A DNA stretch of 54,969 nucleotides from Bacteroidales bacterium (lineage in GTDB: Bacteria; Bacteroidota; Bacteroidia; Bacteroidales; Muribaculaceae). Under the pieces are notes generated by a model, which was given only the letters and a program-made list of their open reading frames with translations, made no database searches and was not told the DNA's origin. Numbering within the stretch: the stretch's first letter is position 1; the number at the start of each line of letters is the position of its first letter. The stretch is taken from positions 1 through 54,969 of the forward strand of contig SFGS01000019.1 of NCBI GenBank assembly GCA_004557565.1, in the 5' to 3' direction. The translations under genes were made by a program, and so were the position numbers. This document shows positions 26,088 to 34,199 of the stretch, one piece after another.

Positions 26088-26729
26088 GTGAACAACCCAC
26101 ATATCTCTAAAGGCTGGATTGCCGCTATCATTATAGCGGCGGTGGTCATCATTGACCAGGCCATTAAAATTTGGGTGAAGTGCAGCTTCGCCCTCTATGA
26201 AGACTTGCGCATTACCGATTGGTTCATTCTGCGCTTTGTGGAAAACAACGGCATGGCGTTCGGCATGGAGTGGGGACCTAAACTGTTTCTCACTTGGTTC
26301 CGTATCATAGCCGTGGGACTGCTGATTTACTATATCACCCGACTTTGCAAAAAAGCCACCATTCCCACAGGCTATCTGGTTTGCATTTCGCTCATCACAG
26401 CCGGTGCGCTCGGAAATGTAATCGACTGCATCGCCTACGGGCAGATTTTCAGCGAATCGACTCCCGTGACCGTGGCTCAAATGTTTCCTCCCGATGGCGG
26501 ATATGCGAGCATTTTCAACGGTCGTGTGGTGGATATGTTCTATTTCCCACTTTTCACATGGCCCGACTGGGTGCCCCTGCTCGGTGGCTCGGAGTTTTTC
26601 CAACCCGTGTTCAACTTCGCCGATGCTTGCCTGTCGGTGAGCGTGTTTCTGCTGGTGTGCTTCTACAGCAAGCACCTCGTGGCTGAAGAAGACAATAAAA
26701 AAACTGAAGACGGCGACACCGCACAATAA
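26088..26729 (+). CDS. lspA: Lipoprotein signal peptidase (signal peptidase II)
   Basis: An inner-membrane aspartyl protease that cleaves prolipoproteins before the lipidated Cys. 213 residues, starting at GTG 26088. Membrane helices include WIAAIIIAAVVIIDQAIKIWV, FRIIAVGLLIYYITRL and VCISLITAGALGNVIDCIAYG. The catalytic Asp pair is Asp113 (GALGNVIDCI) and Asp179 (VFNFADACL). ENNGMAFGM is the conserved third motif. The protein is longer than the proteobacterial form owing to an extramembrane insert (about 118-170) that is usual in this phylum. The next gene encodes a lipoprotein, a likely substrate. Confidence 0.95.
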   Translation: MNNPHISKGWIAAIIIAAVVIIDQAIKIWVKCSFALYEDLRITDWFILRFVENNGMAFGMEWGPKLFLTWFRIIAVGLLIYYITRLCKKATIPTGYLVCISLITAGALGNVIDCIAYGQIFSESTPVTVAQMFPPDGGYASIFNGRVVDMFYFPLFTWPDWVPLLGGSEFFQPVFNFADACLSVSVFLLVCFYSKHLVAEEDNKKTEDGDTAQ

Positions 26730-26772
26730 TGCCGCAATCTCTATTATTATATATGTGTGCCAAACAAGACAG

Positions 26773-27741
26773 ATGAAATCAAAACTACTCATACTCATTG
26801 CCACTCTTGCCGTACTCCTTACTGGGTGCGACAAGGCTCCCGACGGCATCATCAAGGAGAGTGATTTAGCCGATTTCCTCTACGACCTGTATCGCCTTGA
26901 AGCCATCATCGATATGAATCCGGAGGCTTTTCCCACCGATTCGGTGAAGCGTGTGGCGAAGCAGTCGCTGTTTCAGAAGCATGGCATCACCCAAGCCGAA
27001 TACGATTCGTCGCTGGTGTGGTATGCCACCAATTTCGAGGCTTACAACACCGTGCACAAGAAGGTGATGATGCGCCTGCAAGACGACAACAAGGAACTTA
27101 CGGCTGAAATGGCGAATGCTCCACAAGAGCACAAGAGTGCCGCCGATGACGCGCAAAAGCACAAGATGTATGCCGCCAAGGGCGACACAGCCGACATCTG
27201 GAACGACGACCGCTCACTGATGCTCACAGCCGGATTGAAGCGTGGATATTTCGCATTTGATTTCGACCCCGACGGCGAGCACCGCAAGGGCGACAAATAC
27301 TTGCTCGGCATGAAGATGCTCAGTTTCAACAACACCTTCGGCTTGATGCTTGCCGCTGAATATGCCGATGGCACCGTGTCGATTGCCAGCCGCAACGCAT
27401 CGCTCAACGGCTGGACGGAGCTGGCTCTCCAAACCGACTCCACACGCAATGTGCGTCGCATTTTCGGATATATCCACTACAATGTGGCAAGCCACTCGGT
27501 GGTTGCGTTCTTAGACAGCATTTCGCTGGTGCGCACACATCTCGACCGGAAAATCTACTCCAACATCAATTCACAAAAGTTCGTCAGCCGCAACCAGAGC
27601 ATGGCAGCAGCGCAAAAGTCGGGTTCTCCAGCCAAAGGCGGCCCCGACAAAGTGAAGTCTGCACCACAGCAGAAGCTCTACGCTCCCAAGCCGGGCGTGA
27701 ACAAGGGTGGTGTGGTTCACCGTGTGCCTTTGAAGAAGTGA
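26773..27741 (+). CDS. DUF4296 lipoprotein
   Basis: 322 residues from the ATG at 26773 (an upstream in-frame start would precede the signal peptide by six residues). The signal peptide MKSKLLILIATLAVLLTGC gives lipobox LTGC with lipidated Cys19. The following domain (KESDLADFLYDLYRLEAII ... HGITQAEYDSSLVWYATN) matches the DUF4296 pattern found as lipoproteins downstream of lspA in Bacteroidales. A second part (about 140-260) holds beta-rich sequence, and the C-terminus is Lys/Pro/Gly-rich. Function unknown. It starts 43 bases after lspA, so it is probably in the same operon. Confidence 0.85.
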   Translation: MKSKLLILIATLAVLLTGCDKAPDGIIKESDLADFLYDLYRLEAIIDMNPEAFPTDSVKRVAKQSLFQKHGITQAEYDSSLVWYATNFEAYNTVHKKVMMRLQDDNKELTAEMANAPQEHKSAADDAQKHKMYAAKGDTADIWNDDRSLMLTAGLKRGYFAFDFDPDGEHRKGDKYLLGMKMLSFNNTFGLMLAAEYADGTVSIASRNASLNGWTELALQTDSTRNVRRIFGYIHYNVASHSVVAFLDSISLVRTHLDRKIYSNINSQKFVSRNQSMAAAQKSGSPAKGGPDKVKSAPQQKLYAPKPGVNKGGVVHRVPLKK

Positions 27742-27796
27742 ATTTGGTAAAGTAGGGAGTAATATTAGTCCATAAGTCTCCAATGTGGCATTTAGT

Positions 27797-27828
27797 TTTC
27801 GCATTATAATATAGATGTGCTATATTTG
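27797..27828 (+). promoter_or_regulatory. Promoter of mlaEF, nearly leaderless
   Basis: TTTC (27797-27800, close to TTTG), a 20-base spacer, TATATTTG (27821-27828). The mlaE ATG lies at 27835, about where transcription should begin, so the mRNA may have almost no leader. Confidence 0.6.
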
Positions 27829-27834
27829 TAAATT

Positions 27835-28581
27835 ATGATTATAATTAAAGGATTGGAAGCGTTTGGCGACTACTGCACCCTGATGTGGCGCAGCATTAGT
27901 GTGCCTGAGAAATGGAAGGAATTCTTCCGCCGCTACCTCAACGAAATATCTAAGCTGGGTATCGACTCTATCCCGCTTATTCTCATTGTGTCGCTCTTCA
28001 TTGGTTGCTTGTGCACCATTCTTATCAAGCTCAACATGGAGAGTCCGCTTCTGCCACGCTACACCGTGGGCTTCTCTACCCGCGAAATCATTCTCCTGGA
28101 GTTTTCATCCTCCATTCTCTGTTTGATTCTTTCGGGTAAAATCGGTTCAAACATTGCCTCGGAGATTGGCACCATGCGAGTGACCGAGCAAATCGACGCA
28201 CTCGACATCATGGGCGTGAACTCAGCCAACTATCTGATTATGCCTAAAGTGTTGGGACTGGTCACCATCATGCCATTCCTTGTGATTATCACCATGGCCA
28301 CAGCGCTGTTTGGCGGCTGGGCGGTGTGCTTTACCGGCATTCTCGACCCCGACACCTTCATCTATGGCATTCAGACCGATTTCGTACAGTTCAATGTTTG
28401 GTTTGCCCTCATCAAGTCGTTGGTGTTCGGTTTCGTGATTTCGAGCATCTCATCGTACTATGGCTACACCGTGAAAGGCGGCTCCGTGGAAGTGGGCAAA
28501 GCCAGTACCGACGCGGTGGTGATGAGCAACATCATCATTCTCGTGAGCGACGTGATTCTCACCAAACTTTTATTGATGTAA
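27835..28581 (+). CDS. mlaE: MlaE-type lipid ABC transporter permease
   Basis: An inner-membrane permease of the Mla-like phospholipid (or related lipid) transport system that maintains outer-membrane asymmetry. The 248 residues are the family length. The MlaE signature GKIGSNIASEIGTMRVTEQIDAL (about 100-122) and the following MGVNSANYLIMPKVLG are conserved. There are about five membrane segments, including SIPLILIVSLFIGCLCTILI and LGLVTIMPFLVIITMATALFGGW. mlaF starts 28 bases downstream. The substrate-binding MCE protein (MlaD) is not in the window and must be encoded elsewhere. Confidence 0.94.
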   Translation: MIIIKGLEAFGDYCTLMWRSISVPEKWKEFFRRYLNEISKLGIDSIPLILIVSLFIGCLCTILIKLNMESPLLPRYTVGFSTREIILLEFSSSILCLILSGKIGSNIASEIGTMRVTEQIDALDIMGVNSANYLIMPKVLGLVTIMPFLVIITMATALFGGWAVCFTGILDPDTFIYGIQTDFVQFNVWFALIKSLVFGFVISSISSYYGYTVKGGSVEVGKASTDAVVMSNIIILVSDVILTKLLLM

Positions 28582-28609
28582 ACCCACAAAGCGCAGGAGG
28601 CCACAAATT

Positions 28610-29404
28610 ATGATTGAAGTAAAACATCTCGATAAATTTTTCGACAATGGCGCCCGTCAGGTGCTGCACGACATCAGCGCCAAGTTCTACGACGGCAAGG
28701 TGAATCTGATTATCGGCCAGAGCGGTTCGGGTAAAACCGTGCTGGTGAAAAACCTTGTGGGGCTTTTCAAACCCGAACATGGCGAAATCCTATACGACGG
28801 ACGCGACATCACCAAAATGAACCGCAACGAGCTGAAAGGCATACGCAAGGAAATTGGTATGCTTTTCCAGGGGTCTGCGCTCTTTGATAGCGAAACCGTG
28901 ATGGGAAATGTGATTTTCCCACTGATGATGTTCTCCGACATGACCCCAGAGGAGCAGCGCGAGCGTGCGCAATTCTGTATCGACCGTGTGAACCTCACTG
29001 GTAGCGAGAACAAATATCCCGCCGAACTGTCGGGCGGTATGCAGAAGCGTGCCGCCATTGCACGCGCCATCGCCCTCAACCCCAAATACCTGTTCTGCGA
29101 TGAGCCAAACTCCGGTCTCGACCCAAAGACCTCTATCGTGATTGACCAGTTGCTTTGGGACATCACCCACGAATTTGGCATCACCACCATCATCAACACC
29201 CACGACATGAACTCGGTGATGGGTATTGGCGAAAACATCATCTTTGTCAACAAAGGCCACATCGGCTGGGTGGGCACCAAAGATGAAATCTACGACCAAG
29301 ACAACGAAGACCTCAACAACTTCGTTTACGCCACCGACCTCTTCCGCGACGTGCGCAAATACCGCCGCGAACACGGCTACACCAAAACCAAAGTGGAATA
29401 CTAA
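28610..29404 (+). CDS. mlaF: MlaF-type lipid ABC transporter ATPase
   Basis: 264 residues, the ATPase partner of the preceding permease. Walker A GQSGSGKT (36-43), Q-loop MLFQGSALFDSETV, signature LSGGMQKRAAIARAI, Walker B YLFCDEPNSGLDP and the switch His in NTHDMNSV are all intact. The LSGGMQKR form of the signature is typical of MlaF/Ttg2A. The C-terminus (LFRDVRKYRREHGYTKTK) is charged. The operon appears to end here. Confidence 0.95.
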   Translation: MIEVKHLDKFFDNGARQVLHDISAKFYDGKVNLIIGQSGSGKTVLVKNLVGLFKPEHGEILYDGRDITKMNRNELKGIRKEIGMLFQGSALFDSETVMGNVIFPLMMFSDMTPEEQRERAQFCIDRVNLTGSENKYPAELSGGMQKRAAIARAIALNPKYLFCDEPNSGLDPKTSIVIDQLLWDITHEFGITTIINTHDMNSVMGIGENIIFVNKGHIGWVGTKDEIYDQDNEDLNNFVYATDLFRDVRKYRREHGYTKTKVEY

Positions 29405-29500
29405 CCCCCACCACCACGCCACAAACTCACCCCACCCATCAGAAAAATCACTTGATAGGGTGCGGCAAATTTGCAATTTCACGGTAAAAAATACAAAACT

Positions 29501-30319
29501 ATGAAGCAATTTTTACTTCTTTTTCTGACTTGCGTATGCGCCGTGGTTTGCGCGCAAGCACAAACCGACGCGGCTTCAGACTCTATCATCTATAACAACT
29601 GTGATGTGAAGCCGGAATTTCCGGGTGGCAATGCAGCAATGATGCGCTATATAGGTGAGCACTTGCAATATCCTGAGGCGGCGTTGAAAAGCGGCAAACA
29701 AGGAAAATGCGTTTTGCGGTTCGTCATCACCAAGGATGGTAATGTGGGAGAAGTGAAAGTGCTTCGGTCGGTAAGCCCGGAATGTGACGCAGAAGCCGCA
29801 CGAGTGGTGCGCATGCTCAAATTCTCGCCAGGCAAGCAAAACGGCGTTCTCGTGAATGTGTGGTACACACTGCCCATATCATTTAAGCTTGCATCAAGCG
29901 CCCCGGTATCTTCGATGCCTTGCTTTGTGGATTCGGCAGGAAACGTTGGAATAATGCCTGAATTTCCAGGCGGCAATGCGGCACTGATGAAGTTTCTTGC
30001 CGACAATATGGTTTATCCGGAAATATCTGCAAAGATTAAGGTGAGTGGACGGTGTGTGGTGCGTTTTCTCGTCACCAAAACTGGCGATGTCGACTCGATA
30101 CAAATTGAGCAGTCTCTATTCCGACCATTCGACGAGGCTGTGATTAGTGTGGTGAAACGCTTGCCTAAATTCAAACCTGGCACAAGAAACGGGGAGCCAG
30201 TGGATGTGTGGTACACGCTTCCCGTAACGTTTAGAGCTCCACAACCCGACCCGATGGAAGAATATAACAGGCCCGACCCCACCGACCCTCGTAACATCGA
30301 CCCTGGTTTCGTTCGCTAA
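29501..30319 (+). CDS. Periplasmic protein with two TonB C-terminal domains
   Basis: 272 residues from the ATG at 29501. A cleavable signal peptide (MKQFLLLFLTCVCAVVCAQA) is followed by two TonB_C-like domains in tandem, about 35-135 and 160-255. Each starts PEFPGGNAA and contains YPE...GKCVLRFVITKDG or GRCVVRFLVTKTG and ends DVWYTLPVTF or NVWYTLPISF. Typical TonB has one such domain tied to the inner membrane by an uncleaved helix and a Pro-rich spacer. Neither is seen here. The protein should be soluble in the periplasm, or held by an unseen partner. It lies upstream of a TonB-dependent receptor gene, which suggests a relation. Confidence 0.85.
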   Translation: MKQFLLLFLTCVCAVVCAQAQTDAASDSIIYNNCDVKPEFPGGNAAMMRYIGEHLQYPEAALKSGKQGKCVLRFVITKDGNVGEVKVLRSVSPECDAEAARVVRMLKFSPGKQNGVLVNVWYTLPISFKLASSAPVSSMPCFVDSAGNVGIMPEFPGGNAALMKFLADNMVYPEISAKIKVSGRCVVRFLVTKTGDVDSIQIEQSLFRPFDEAVISVVKRLPKFKPGTRNGEPVDVWYTLPVTFRAPQPDPMEEYNRPDPTDPRNIDPGFVR

Positions 30320-30434
30320 ACGATTATGGCGAGTGTGCGCCTTTTTGAAAGAAGAATACAATTTATGACCACATTTTGCGTTATAATAAATAATGTGCGA
30401 TTTATTTTCGCGCATCAATCAAATATGCACGCAA

Positions 30435-32843
30435 ATGAATACAAATAATATCTTCAACAAAATATTCCTCTCTTTTATTCTGCTGCTCACTGCCATCACC
30501 ACAATGGCACAAGTAAAAATCACTGGTACTGTGGTGGATGAAAAGGGGCAGCCTATCGAGTTTGCCACCGTGAAAATCGCCGGCACGGCTATCGGTGTGA
30601 ACACCGACACCAAAGGTAGGTATGAAATCAGCGCACCCACGCGCGACACCGTGATGGTGGTGTTCTCCTGCTTGGGCTACAGCACCGTGCGCCGCCAGTT
30701 GCTCAAGCCCACAGGCACCGTGAGCATCAATCCCAAGCTCTACAGTTCATCCATTGAACTGGAGGGTGTGCAAATCACGGAATTTAAAAAGCAGACCAAC
30801 ACGCTGCAAAGTGTCGACATTGAGTCGATGCACATGGCACCCAATGCGTCGGGCAACAGCGTGGAAGCCATTATCGCCACACAGGCTGGCGTTAGTTCCA
30901 AGAATGAGATGAGTTCGCAATACATGGTGCGTGGCGGTAGCTACGACGAGAACAGCGTGTATATCAACGGCATAGAGGTGCATCGCCCACAACTGGTGAG
31001 TTCGGGACAGCAAGAGGGCCTCAGCGTCATCAACCCCGATATGGTGCGCTCGGTGGCGTTCAGCACTGGTGGTTTCAACGCCGAATACAGCGACAAAATG
31101 TCGTCGGTACTCGATATCACCTACAAGGAACCAGAGGCATTTGAGGGCGCATTTTCCGCAAGTATGCAGGGCGGAAGTTTGGCGCTCGGCACTTCCACTA
31201 AAAAGTTTTCCATGCTCCATGGTGTGCGTTACAAGCGCAATTCCTCGCTTCTCGGCGGCACCGACACCAAGGGCGAATACGACCCACAATATTTCGACTA
31301 TCAAACCCACATTGTGCTGAAACCCTCCAATAAGTTCAAGGTGTCGTTTCTCGGCAACGTGGCGCTCAACGACTACAAATTCATTCCCAAGAACCGCGAG
31401 ACAAGTTTCGGCACATCGACCAACGCCAAAACCTTCCTCGTGTATTTTGACGGTCAGGAACACGACAAGTTCCAAACTTTCTTCGGGGCCATGTCGCTCG
31501 ACTTCAAGCCCAACAAGGGTAACAGTTTCTCACTCATAGGCTCGGCTTACCAGACCAACGAGCTGGTGGCTTACGACATTCATGGCGAATACTGGCTCGA
31601 CCAGGCTGGCGGTGCCTCTGATGGCAACCGTGGCGAACTCGGCGTGGGCAAATACCACGAGCACGCTCGCAACCGCCTCCGCATCAATGTGCTGAGCATC
31701 GGTTTGAAGGGCAACACCTCCATCAGCCACAACAATTTCAGCTACGGTTTCAATTACCGCCGCGACGACATCTACGAGCGCAGCCGCGAGTGGCAATGGC
31801 GCGACTCTGCCGGCTATTCACTCCCTCACTACCCAGGCGAGGTGAACGTGATTTATAGTATGGCGTCGAAAAACGACATTCACACCTCGCGCTTCGCAGC
31901 CTTTTTGCAAGACACCTACAAGCTGTATATGGGCAATGGCGTGCTTTCGGTCAACGCTGGTGTGAGAGTGTCGCATTGGGATTTCAATAAGGAAACGCTC
32001 ATTTCGCCACGTTTCAGCGTGGGCTATGTGCCAGCACGCAACACACGCCTCACGCTCCGTTTGGCTGGCGGCGTGTATTATCAAGCGCCTTTCTACAAGG
32101 AATACCGCATTCAGAAGGTTGACTCGGTGGGCAACAGCTACATCGCCCTCAACCCCGACATCAAGTCGCAGCGAAGCACGCAAATCATTATCGGTGGCGA
32201 CTACACTTTCCGTGCCATCAACCGCCCGTTTAAGTTCACCGCCGAACTCTACTATAAGAATCTCGCCAACCTCAACTCCTACGAGGTGGACAACCTGAAA
32301 GTGGTGTATGCTGGCAACAACGACGGCAAGGGCTACATCGCTGGTATCGACATGAAACTCTTCGGACAGTTTGTGGAAGGCACCGACTCGTGGGTTTGCT
32401 TCTCACTGATGAAGGCAAACGAAACCCAGAAAGGAATCAGTGTGCCAATGCCTACCGACCAGCGATACAGCTTCTCGCTGTTTTTCACAGACTATTTCCC
32501 AAAGATTCCACGCCTGAAATTCAGTCTCAAGGGTGTGATTAGCGCAGGTTTGCCAACCGCCGCGCCCAACCGCACACGCTCGGAAGGATTCTTCCGTCAG
32601 CCTGCCTACAAGCGCGTTGACGTGGGATTGAGCTACGAACTCGTGGGACGCGAAAACCGCCCAACAAGCGGATTCTTGAGCAAATTCAAGAGCATTTGGC
32701 TGGGAGTGGACGTGTTCAACCTCCTCGACATTTCCAACGTGAGCAGCTATTACTGGATTACCGACGTACACAATATTCAATACGCCGTGCCAAACTACCT
32801 CACTCGCCGCCAAATCTCCGCCCGCCTCTCCATGACCTTCTAA
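30435..32843 (+). CDS. TonB-dependent outer-membrane receptor with carboxypeptidase-like N-terminal domain
   Basis: 802 residues from the ATG at 30435. A frame extension of 14 codons precedes the signal peptide and is disregarded. The signal peptide ends at MAQ, followed by a CarboxypepD_reg-like domain (VKITGTVVDEKGQPIEFATV, about 27-110), a plug domain (VEAIIATQAGVSSKNEMSSQYMVRGGSYDENSVYINGIEV) and a 22-stranded-barrel region ending in LTRRQISARLSMTF, with the C-terminal aromatic expected of outer-membrane barrels. No SusD partner follows, so it is not a classic Sus pair. Substrate unknown. Confidence 0.92.
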   Translation: MNTNNIFNKIFLSFILLLTAITTMAQVKITGTVVDEKGQPIEFATVKIAGTAIGVNTDTKGRYEISAPTRDTVMVVFSCLGYSTVRRQLLKPTGTVSINPKLYSSSIELEGVQITEFKKQTNTLQSVDIESMHMAPNASGNSVEAIIATQAGVSSKNEMSSQYMVRGGSYDENSVYINGIEVHRPQLVSSGQQEGLSVINPDMVRSVAFSTGGFNAEYSDKMSSVLDITYKEPEAFEGAFSASMQGGSLALGTSTKKFSMLHGVRYKRNSSLLGGTDTKGEYDPQYFDYQTHIVLKPSNKFKVSFLGNVALNDYKFIPKNRETSFGTSTNAKTFLVYFDGQEHDKFQTFFGAMSLDFKPNKGNSFSLIGSAYQTNELVAYDIHGEYWLDQAGGASDGNRGELGVGKYHEHARNRLRINVLSIGLKGNTSISHNNFSYGFNYRRDDIYERSREWQWRDSAGYSLPHYPGEVNVIYSMASKNDIHTSRFAAFLQDTYKLYMGNGVLSVNAGVRVSHWDFNKETLISPRFSVGYVPARNTRLTLRLAGGVYYQAPFYKEYRIQKVDSVGNSYIALNPDIKSQRSTQIIIGGDYTFRAINRPFKFTAELYYKNLANLNSYEVDNLKVVYAGNNDGKGYIAGIDMKLFGQFVEGTDSWVCFSLMKANETQKGISVPMPTDQRYSFSLFFTDYFPKIPRLKFSLKGVISAGLPTAAPNRTRSEGFFRQPAYKRVDVGLSYELVGRENRPTSGFLSKFKSIWLGVDVFNLLDISNVSSYYWITDVHNIQYAVPNYLTRRQISARLSMTF

Positions 32844-32946
32844 CCAAATCCCATCGACAGGGACGATAGGCCCGATTTTATGATGAAGGGGAACGATTAA
32901 GGTAAAAAAAAGGTGGTTTCCCAACCATTATCTAAATAAAAATTAA

Positions 32947-32954
32947 TAACTTTG
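32947..32954 (+). promoter_or_regulatory. -7 box of the ROK kinase gene
   Basis: TAACTTTG, 51 bases before the ATG at 33006. No convincing -33 TTTG. The region 32844-33005 holds nothing else. Confidence 0.55.
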
Positions 32955-33005
32955 TAATATTAAACAACTCATTAAATCATAAACTTATTATATAATTACA
33001 ACGAC

Positions 33006-33968
33006 ATGGCAAAACCTTATGTAATTGGTATCGACATGGGTGGCACTAACACCGCATTCGGCCTGGTTGACGCTCGCGGTAATGTGATCGCAAGCAGCTC
33101 TATCAAAACAGCTAAACACTCCGACATCAACGATTATATCGACGAATTGTACGAAGCCATCACTCGCATTCTCGAAGAGAACAACGCAGTGGGCAAAGTT
33201 CAAGGTATTGGTATCGGCGCGCCTAACAGCAGCTATTACACTGGCATGATTGAAGACACCGCCAACTTGCCTTGGCCTTGCCCAATTCCACTGGCACAAC
33301 TCATCACCGACAAGTTCGGCATTCAATGTATCGTGACCAACGATGCTAATGCCGCTGCAATCGGCGAAATGACCTACGGCGCAGCTCGTGGTATGAAGGA
33401 CTTTATCATGATCACCCTCGGCACAGGTGTGGGTAGCGGTATCGTGGTAAACGGCCAGATGGTTTACGGTCACGACGGCTTCGCTGGCGAACTCGGTCAC
33501 GTGATTATGAAGCGCACCAACGGTCGTATGTGTGGCTGCGGTCGCTGCGGCTGTCTGGAAGCATACTGCTCTGCAAATGGTGTGGCTCGCACCGCTCGTG
33601 AATTCCTCGAAATCCGCAAAGAAGATTCTCTCCTTCGCAGTATTCCTATCGACGAAATCACTTCTAAAGATGTGTACGACTGCGCAATCCAAGACGATGC
33701 CCTCGCTAAAGAAATTTTCGAATACACCGGCAACATTCTCGGTGAAGCACTTGCCGACTTCTGCACATTCTCAAGCCCAGAGGCGTTCATTCTCTTCGGT
33801 GGCTTAACCAAGAGTGGCGAACTCATCATGAAGCCAGTGAGAGAATCTTATGACCGTAACATTCTCCGCAACTTCAAGGGCAAGACCAAGATTATCCTCA
33901 GCGAAATGAAAGATGCCGACGCAGCAATCCTCGGCGCATCAGCACTCGGCTGGGAAGCAAAAGACTAA
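33006..33968 (+). CDS. ROK-family sugar kinase (probable glucokinase)
   Basis: 320 residues. The ATP-binding phosphate-1 motif DMGGTNTAFGLV lies near residues 10-21, the sugar/catalytic region VTNDANAAAIGEMTYG includes the catalytic Asp, and TLGTGVGSGIVVNG is the phosphate-2 motif. GHDGFAGELGHV carries the ROK His/Glu sugar ligands, and CGCGRCGCLEAYCS is the zinc-binding ROK signature. The ROK family covers glucokinase, fructokinase and N-acetylsugar kinases. I favour glucokinase from overall resemblance to the Bacteroidales protein. The gene has its own promoter and terminator. Confidence 0.93.
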   Translation: MAKPYVIGIDMGGTNTAFGLVDARGNVIASSSIKTAKHSDINDYIDELYEAITRILEENNAVGKVQGIGIGAPNSSYYTGMIEDTANLPWPCPIPLAQLITDKFGIQCIVTNDANAAAIGEMTYGAARGMKDFIMITLGTGVGSGIVVNGQMVYGHDGFAGELGHVIMKRTNGRMCGCGRCGCLEAYCSANGVARTAREFLEIRKEDSLLRSIPIDEITSKDVYDCAIQDDALAKEIFEYTGNILGEALADFCTFSSPEAFILFGGLTKSGELIMKPVRESYDRNILRNFKGKTKIILSEMKDADAAILGASALGWEAKD

Positions 33969-33992
33969 CCCCCACCCACATGATATTAAATT

Positions 33993-34024
33993 ATGGAGGC
34001 ACATTTGCGTGGCTCCATTTTTTT
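33993..34024 (+). terminator. Terminator after the ROK kinase
   Basis: ATGGAGGCAC (33993-34002) pairs with GTGGCTCCAT (34009-34018) with one G-G mismatch, loop ATTTGC, followed by seven T's. Confidence 0.85.
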
Positions 34025-34115
34025 GCCTATTTTTGTGAGAAGAACAAATGGGTGAAATACCCGTCAAATCACAAAAAAGGGCGGTGCAAAAAATCTACGA
34101 GCGATAACGCCATGA

Positions 34116-34140
34116 ACGTAGGGACATGCCTTGGGCATGT
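34116..34140. repeat. 25 bp dispersed hairpin repeat, copy 2
   Basis: ACGTAGGGACATGCCTTGGG and five more bases, the reverse complement of 10895-10919 with one mismatch. It sits 60 bases before the ligA start, in the leader region. Confidence 0.75.
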
Positions 34141-34199
34141 TTACAATGCGTAGGCACAATGGTGCCTTTTGCTACCGCCACATTAGAATATATTTTTCT

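Noticed and set aside
30435..32843. SusC-like member of a polysaccharide utilisation locus
   Set aside because: No SusD gene, glycoside hydrolase or hybrid regulator is adjacent, and at 802 residues it is shorter than typical SusC (about 1000).
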